DNA of 64,000 nucleotides, from contig JALJCS010000004.1 in NCBI GenBank assembly GCA_023055355.1, positions 18,068,244 to 18,132,243 of the forward strand, written 5' to 3'. The DNA is from Agelaius tricolor (lineage: Eukaryota; Chordata; Aves; Passeriformes; Icteridae). Position 1 is the first letter of the stretch. The number at the start of each line of letters is the position of its first letter. Both the position numbers and the translations under genes were made by a program. The notes below the pieces were generated by a model. That model was given only the letters and a program-made list of their open reading frames with translations, ran no database searches and was not told where the DNA came from. Of the stretch, positions 57,067-64,000 are shown piece by piece.

Positions 57067-60000
57067 CTTGTCAATTTGAGAGCTCTTTCCAGGGACAGGC
57101 AAAATACTGCTGTGTTACCAACATTGTTTAAGCCACAAATATGAAACACAACATTACATGGACTGCTCTGAATGAAATTATTGTGATAATTTTATTCCAG
57201 CCAGACCCCAGTAGAAGGGTTTGAAACTGTGACCCACAGTAACTCAGTCCACACACAAAGTTCTACTTCGTCTTGCAATGTTTTAGGCATGGCTAGTAAT
57301 GATGATGAGGTGCAACATTTAACACTTCAGCTCAGTCATGAGGAAGAATCTAATGTTTTAAAAGTATGAAATAAAATATGGCATCTTCAAATTCATGCTC
57401 TAATTACCCAGTGCAACTGGAATGGTGTAGGGCAATTTCTTAAATATGCTCTCTGCTTTGGTCCAGTTGTTTCAGACTGCCAAGCTCCTTCTCTGTCCTG
57501 TGCACAGTAACCTACAGCCTGACACTTTTATGAGGATGTATGACCTTTATTAAGCAGCAGAGAAAGGAACTGAATCTGTGTCTCCTGCCTTGTGTGTATA
57601 CTAGAAGGTACTGTTCTGGCTTGCTTATGAAACATGCATTAAATTGACAATGGAGAGTAAAAATCAAATACCAGGACATTAATTTTTAACCAGGGGAAAA
57701 AAACCCAAAATGATGCATAGAAATATGTAATAGGTGGAAGCTCTATTCTTCATTTTAGTTTTTGTCTCTTTAGTTTTACGCAGCATATTTTGTTGGAGTT
57801 CAGATTAAAGGAGAATGGAGGGTTTCTTTGAAAGATATTTAGTATAATTTGTATTTTCACTCTTTCCATCATCCTCAAGTGAAAAAAAAAACCAACCCAA
57901 AAAATAACAGCCCCTAATTTATTTCATAGGATAACAGATACAAAATCACCGTTTTTCAAAGTCTTTTTATTCAGGTGTTTTGGTTATTTTTTAAGCCAAA
58001 TTGACTGCTTCATTCAGATTTGAAAAAAGAATGATGAGAATGGACTGATTTGAAATAATGTTTAAAGATTAGAAGGTAAAGGAACATTATTTACATAATA
58101 CTGCATGAAAGTGGGACTGAAACCTCTTTATATTCATCTGTCTCTTATTCTTAGCATCTATATCTATCCTTACTTAGTCATTAAAACACATTAAATTACA
58201 TTAAAATATGAAAAATGGAAAGTGGAAACTAGATGAAAGGATTTAAATCGGTACAGTTGAGTTTATTTTATAAAAATAGAAATTAAAATTGTAGAAAGTT
58301 TTGAATTCATTAATAAGACAACAAAGTTCTGAAAAGGAAAAATGGACAAAGTGAGCTTTTAAATTCATTTGACAGCTTATACTAATGTATATGAACCTCA
58401 GTATTTGCAAAAGATTTTGATTCAAATAAAGCAATCTTATCCTTGATAACTTCTATGTGTTTCAAAATCTGTAAGAATCATTATGGGTTATGGAAATTAT
58501 TTCCTGACTGGTCCTAATAAGTTTACAACGTATAACCCATTTTTCAGAAAAAGAAACTTCAGAATTGCATATGCACGCAACATATACAGAAAGCTGAATA
58601 CATTGAATAAGCAACCTCTTTTGAACAAAGAGGATGTTTTCATCCTGATAGATGGGAGTTCAAGAAAGCAATTTGATCACGGAGAAAAAAAATAAAGAAG
58701 AGAGTTTCTTATATATTTCATGTTGTGATTCTTGCAACAATAGTGATTGCTACAAAAGTATTCATATAATTATGACATTCTGCTTGCCAGAATTTCATAA
58801 ATGTATAGTTATACTCCAATTTGTATGCCTATTTACTATACATATATAGGCTTCTGTGAAAATTTTGCATACAAATTAGACATGCAGGTATATCTACCAT
58901 TCTGAAAATCTATTCTTAGCTGTCATTGTATAAAATTAGATTGTTAGATTGCAGAAATACCATTATGTACAGCCTGCAATGACAAAATTAGAAACATCTG
59001 ATTGTGGCAGCTGCTAGTCAGTATATTTAAATGCTGAAGTTAATTCCTTTTTTTTTCTTGAGGCAACATGCATTGCAGGTTGCTTCAAAAAAGATTTCAA
59101 TGTTATATTCTTTTGCTGTTTGCCAAAACAGCAACACTTAGGCTACATTTTCTTTTAAATGTGAATTTTAGTATCTTGGAATGGTAACTATGACTAGCTC
59201 TTGAAGAAGCATGGTAGTGCTGAAAACAATTAACTCTCTCTCCTCTGACCTACCACTTTGTAAACTCTATCAGCATCCAGTTGTGGTGGAATTAGTTATG
59301 CCTGCAAGCCTGTAGATGACTTTGAAGGGAATCACAGGGTACTGTGATCTGAGTCACTGCTTTCTGAAAACCTGACCTATCACTTCTGGTAAAGTGCCAC
59401 CTCCCGTGCAGCAGTCCTGGCTAGATGGTACAGCTGGGCAGGGTGCAGGCTTCTAGAGCACTTGTGTTAGGAATACCTCCAGTCCTTCAACGCCTTGCTC
59501 AGACCACTCTCTGGTAACATCACAACCCCCACTAACTAACATCTGTGCTCACCAGATTGCATTAAATATGTTCCCCTTACTGATATTAAATATGTTCTCC
59601 TTACTGCTAGCTTAATTTCCATGGATAAAGAGCTCTAGTTCAGGCACAGACCTCAGCAGCAGCAAATCTTGTCACTGGCATTTTGGCAGGGTAGGATGAG
59701 AATAAAAAACTGCTATAGTCATAGCAGCTTTTCAGGTCAAATGGGATCTGGATAAAATCAAACCTGCTGTCTTCTGTTAAGCAGATATTTTGGTGGATGA
59801 ATGTATGGGATGGACAGAAAGCTAAAGGGAAAAAAAAACCCACTATATTTTCATTTGCATTTCCATTTGTGGTATCTTAGTATAATGAATAGAATAATGA
59901 CATGGCCAAACATAATGTCATCTTACTAAGGACTAGCACAATCCATCTTAACAGTTTGAAGAAATTGTTGTAATGTCTCATGTCAAAAAAGCACTGAAGT

Positions 60001-60420
60001 GCATCAGTGAGCAGCTAATCCCCACTCAGCCTGACAAACTTCAGAATATTATGGCAGGAAATAAGAAAAAGATGCCTAGTGGTTCCCAGAGTTTAACAAG
60101 CAGTATGCCTTTTTTCTTTCTATATTTAATTCTTAATAAGAAAAGCTATAATGGTGGGAAGGGCAGAGAAAATGAGGAAAGAGTAGCTGTTATTGGTTCT
60201 ACAACACTTGAGAACAGAGAATCTATATAAATTGTTTTGCATGAGATGCTGAAGGGTTTGCTTTAAAAAGCATCTATGTGATATAATACTTACACTACTT
60301 TTTCTGTCTTTATATGCAGTTTCCATATGTTGTCTCTCATTTGCATTTGCTACATTGTGCTATAAGAAATCCATCCCCAAAAGGGATGGATAAAGTTACT
60401 ATTTTTATGTTAAACATCTG
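57067..60420. other. AT-rich unique sequence
   Basis: No gene or known repeat is recognised. A GC-richer patch at about 59280-59530 and a small tandem duplication at 59561-59606 are the only landmarks. Frames at 58483-58695 and 59973-60230 are unrecognised and short. Confidence 0.5.
59561..59606 (+). repeat. 23-bp tandem duplication
   Basis: ATTAAATATGTTCCCCTTAC plus TGAT is followed directly by a second copy with one change (TTCTCC for TTCCCC). A slippage-type duplication. Confidence 0.88.
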
Positions 60421-60611
60421 AATGTATCTAAGCACCAGAACAGACTGCCCAGACTGTCACCACCCCTAGAGGAATTAAAAAGATGTGTAGATGTAGCATC
60501 TAGGGACATGGTTTAATGGGGGACTTGGTAGAGCTGGGTTAATAATTGGACTTAATGAGCTTAATGGTCTTCTCCAACCTAAAGAAATCTATGATTCTTT
60601 TCCTGATTCTT
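60421..60611 (+). mobile_element. CR1 LINE 3' end, forward
   Basis: The sequence runs AGCACCAGAACAGACTGCCC, then TAGGGACATGGTTTAATGGG, GGACTTAATGAGCTTAATGG and TCTTCTCCAACCTAAAGAAA. It ends TCTATGATTCTTTTCCTGATTCTT. This is the CR1 3' untranslated region with its terminal octamer repeats (ATGATTCT-type, two imperfect copies). About 190 bases remain, so the copy is strongly 5'-truncated and non-coding. Confidence 0.92.
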
Positions 60612-61518
60612 CCAGCTTCCTATTCTCTGAAGTCTGTGTTACCTTTTTGGCAGACACTTTATTCTGTATGAAGATTTTTCTGTTTTGACTGAGCCATAAC
60701 AGTAACTAAGATCATAATGGTACATCCATGCCAACATAATGGACTTTTGGGTCTGGAAATTCGACCTAGTGCTTATCCAGTTTCATTCTTTGTAGGGAAG
60801 CAAGTAATTATACCAATATTGGTATTTACCATGTCAGGAGGATTCTAACTTGGTCTTTGTTTTTCTGCATGCTTTTATATCTATCTGATTTAATAAAATC
60901 ACAATAGGTGGCCAGATAGTCTCTCTATGTAGACATGGAGAAGCACCCAAACAAAAGAAAAACCAGGGGAGTCACTGCCCCTCCACATCTTTTTGGGAGG
61001 CAGCAAGAGAATTAGCTGTTTTGTTGAAGATAACTCTCAGCTTTTATAGCAGGAATTGCCCTAGATGGGAAAAATAGTCCTCTTACATCATCTTATAGGA
61101 GCCCACAGTTTGGCTTCTAGGCAAAATTATGCAAAAATTTCAAACAAAGTCTGCTAATTGGTAGCAAATGTTACTCTATCCTGGGGCAAGTTCTCATATT
61201 TGCTGGTCTTTGTTTTCAGATGAATCTCTCATGATATTATAACCTCAGGGGTTTGAAGCAGTCATATTTCATGCAGCTTTAAACTTCAGAGCTTGAACTA
61301 TTTTGATTTTTAGACAATAAAGAATAATACACCAAATCATCAATAATACCAAGTCTTTTAAAGGGAAAAGAAAGACAAGGGGCAGATAGATGGCATAAAC
61401 ACTGAAAGTAAAACTGTTACTGCCAGATTTTTCTAAAAATAATTCCTTGCAGAAGGGTTGTTTCTGTTTTTTTGAGTTTTGGTATTATTCTTTTTTATTC
61501 TTTTGACTTGGTTTGGTT

Positions 61519-61562
61519 TGTTTGTTGTTGTTGTTGTTGTTTTATTGTTTTTTTTTTTTTTT
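61519..61562. repeat. (GTT)n followed by T run
   Basis: About seven GTT units (61519-61541) are followed by TTTATTG and a run of about 17 T ending at 61562. Simple sequence; on the reverse strand it is A-rich. Confidence 0.9.
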
Positions 61563-61644
61563 AATAAACATGCCCCTATGCCTAGGTTACTTGCCCACCA
61601 ATTTGTGCAAAAAGTGGGATTATAAATCAGATTAGTATTATAGT

Positions 61645-61664
61645 ATACTTAGTATACTAAGTAT
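61645..61664. repeat. 20-bp perfect AT-rich palindrome
   Basis: ATACTTAGTATACTAAGTAT is its own reverse complement. It is followed at once by a further TTAGTATAC copy (61666-61674), so three TAGTATAC-type half-sites lie in a row. No protein is assigned. Confidence 0.85.
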
Positions 61665-62767
61665 CTTAGTATACAGATTCACTAAGAAAGGTGTAGGGTG
61701 AATGTTTCTTATACCATAAAGAATTTTGTCTTCTTTACAGTACTCTGCAGACATAATTTCATTTGAGTTGCTCTCTTTGGTCTTTGTCTAGCATTATGTC
61801 CCCCATACAGGTTTCGGCAGGTTGAAGTGTTTGGTTATAAATGGTGTTGGTGTACTTCGTGATAAGAAAAGTTCCCCATTTTGGTTCAACTGACTCTTAA
61901 ATTATTAACATTTTGGCAGAGGTAAATGGGATGGGCACATTTACTCATCAGAATTGAGAGGGACCACATAGACTGTGATTTACACTATGTTGCTTGCTGG
62001 GGTTGTTTTGAATTTGGCAAGAATCCCATCTCTGAAATTTCTGGAACTGACACACTGGACACCTGGCAAAGATAAACATAAATTTGAGTTCTAATGAAGA
62101 ATAACAGAATCTTAATGCAACTACAAAGTCTGTACTAACACTACCTTTTAATTCTCACAATGTAATCATAGTAAATAGTACTTTAAAACTGTTTTAGAGT
62201 GATGAAACCACTACTTTCTTAAAATAAAGATGAACTGTAAAAAACATAGGAAACACAGGTCATCAAAAAGGAACACTACCGTGCTCCTTTTGTTTTGAAG
62301 ACCCGGTCTTTAAAATAAACCACCTGTCATTTGTCCCTTCACAAATCAGCTTCAGGGCAGGCTCTTACAGTGTCTCATCTAACCTGAACAAGGTGCTCTC
62401 CATAAATCCAAGGCCATAATTTTTCTGCACATGCTCTTCATACCTCCTGGTCAATGCAGCCAAGGCTTCTGTCAGTATTCATGTTATGTTTATGAATACA
62501 GGTCCAGGGTTGTTAAGATTTCCCTGGAAGAACTGGGACCCACGGAGGAGCTGTTTCAGGATACTTGTAAACTTTTTGTTCAATTCATCTTATTACAATC
62601 AAACAACATAAAATAAAAAACTATAGAAAATTAAAATAAAAAAACCCCAAAGCTATTATAAATCTCTCTTTGTATCATTAAGTGATGAACCATTACTAAG
62701 GAAATCACTGTCAATAATGAAAATATATCCTGAAGATGTGGCAATTTAAGTTGAACAGGTATTAAAA

Positions 62768-62794
62768 TGTGTGTGTGTGTGTGTGTGTGTGTGT
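62768..62794. repeat. (TG)n microsatellite
   Basis: About 13 uninterrupted TG units, then CTGTATGGACC and a further short TGTGTGTGTATATATA run to about 62820. Alternating purine-pyrimidine DNA with Z-forming potential. Confidence 0.95.
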
Positions 62795-64000
62795 CTGTAT
62801 GGACCTGTGTGTGTATATATACGGCCAAATGAGTAAACAATATTTTGTAGAAGATCTGAAACATACTCAGCAATGATCTGAACAATGCTGAATGACTCAA
62901 AGACTTCCATGAAACTGCAAATTGGCTCTGAAAAGAGCCTCTGTTCGGTTAAAGGGATGTCTTTGGCCAGTGATTTTTTTAAATGTAGCCAGCAGTACTG
63001 TTAAAGGTAGCCAGCCAAGTGCTACAGGCAAAGGATCACTGACTTCAAATTACTATGCTACAACTCAGAACCTATTCTGTATTCAAGCTTTTTCTACTCT
63101 TTGTGTGCGAAGTTTTTTACTTTTTTTACAATTTTTACATCTTTGCATGTGAAGTGACCGCTAGGAAAGATTTTACTGAAAAAAAAGTGTAGAAATCCAC
63201 ACACATAATAAATACATCAGAAAAGTTTAAAAGAATAAAACATCACACCTGCAGACTTCTTTCCAGCAGATAAACTCATTGCTGCTTACATTCTTGCTTC
63301 TGCAGAGTTGGTGAACTACTCCCTGTACCCGCAGAGAATATTTTCCTTACCTTCAGGAGCTTTTGAAATCTAGAAAGCAAGGACATTGATGGATGAGGGT
63401 GTTTCGGAGGCTTGACAATCAGTTTGTGAGAAGTTGATTATGCAAGCTGCAAGGAAGGGCACCGGAAGAACTTCCTAGTTACAGTGCCAAGAGTTGTTTC
63501 AGAGACAGAATGTTGATTCCAGAGTCCTAATCAGGGATGAGAGTAGAAAATAATTTAAATGTGACCTTGTCAATTTTACCTGTTACATCTTTCTGGTCAA
63601 AAGATGTAAAAGTAGTTTTTTATAAGTTAATTTCTTTGAAAATTGTTATACAGATATGCAGTTTTAGAGTAAATTTGAGGTCGTATTTAGAGAGAGCTAG
63701 ATTTACATAATTTGTTTTATTCTAATGCTGTGCTTTTTCAGACAACAAGGGTCTTGTTAAACTTTCTTCTATAGAAGAAAAATGTTTCCAGAAAGGTTAA
63801 GGGAAATGCTTTTTGTTTCAATTCTTATTTGAAGAGTAAAATAGGTTAAAGGTGACATTTGTAATCAGAATTTGCCAAGCACTTGCTTGCTTGCTCTTGT
63901 GACAAAAAAAAAATGTCATGTTATGCCAGCCAGGGTAACATGCACCATAGCTTCATGTGTAGAATTTAGCCAGTTTCAGAGAGATGTTGTGATGTGAGGA

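Larger units (their letters stand above)
60612..64000. other. AT-rich unique sequence to window end
   Basis: Contains (GTT)n and a T run (61519-61562), a 20-bp AT palindrome (61645-61664) and a (TG)n tract (62768-62794). The patch at 62280-62560 is less AT-rich but unrecognised. The reverse frame at 62631-62900 with alternating H and T is the translation of (TG)n. Confidence 0.5.

Noticed and set aside
62280..62560. Less AT-rich patch considered as an exon
   Set aside because: The forward 61-codon frame has no recognised domain and no convincing splice borders.
62631..62900. Reverse frame with an alternating His-Thr stretch
   Set aside because: This is the translation of the (TG)n microsatellite.

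Overview
This window is vertebrate nuclear DNA: AT-rich (roughly one third G+C by eye), CpG-poor, full of A/T homopolymers and microsatellites, with no compact operon-like coding. The interspersed repeats point to a bird and most likely a songbird. There are several CR1 LINE fragments, most of them 3' ends, including copies that end in ATTCTATG-like octamers. There are also several solitary LTRs whose ends and internal blocks I recognise from passerine genomes. All family assignments come from recall and visible structure, not from a database search.

I could not recognise any host protein-coding exon, tRNA, rRNA or CRISPR array. All open frames are short. The better ones are either relics of the CR1 reverse transcriptase (8381-8569, 11154-11348, 11432-11638, 12321-12593), antisense shadows of repeats, or chance frames in AT-rich DNA. 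The window is best read as a gene desert or a large intron.

Layout: 1-3084 is featureless; 3085-3480 is an LTR-like block; 6380-7018 is a solitary LTR. 8340-12705 is a repeat cluster: a CR1 3' half, a reverse-strand LTR with a probable 6-bp target duplication, and a 2.6-kb decayed CR1 ORF2 interrupted by a 116-bp insert. That insert is an exact copy of sequence 3.46 kb downstream. 12706-23249 is low in repeats but holds the long (AT)n, (TTCTC)n and TATC-type tracts. 23250-23610 is LTR-like. 23611-31607 holds one tiny CR1 end. 31608-32545 is an LTR followed by possible proviral leader. 32690-36987 is low in repeats and holds a perfect 20-bp palindrome with an RFX-type X-box core. 36988-37432 is a CR1 3' end. 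40001-40578 and 45509-46041 are two related LTRs in opposite orientation. 46042-55460 is mostly unique. 55461-57066 is a nest: a reverse CR1 split by a full LTR with an exact 5-bp target duplication, followed by a second reverse-strand LTR fragment. 57067-64000 is mostly unique, with one CR1 3' end, (GTT)n, (TG)n and a 20-bp AT palindrome.

I found no convincing new biological system. The observations most worth follow-up are the exact 116-bp duplication inside an old CR1, the X-box palindrome at 35980, the dated nested insertion at 55461-56390, and a small CpG cluster at 17181-17251.
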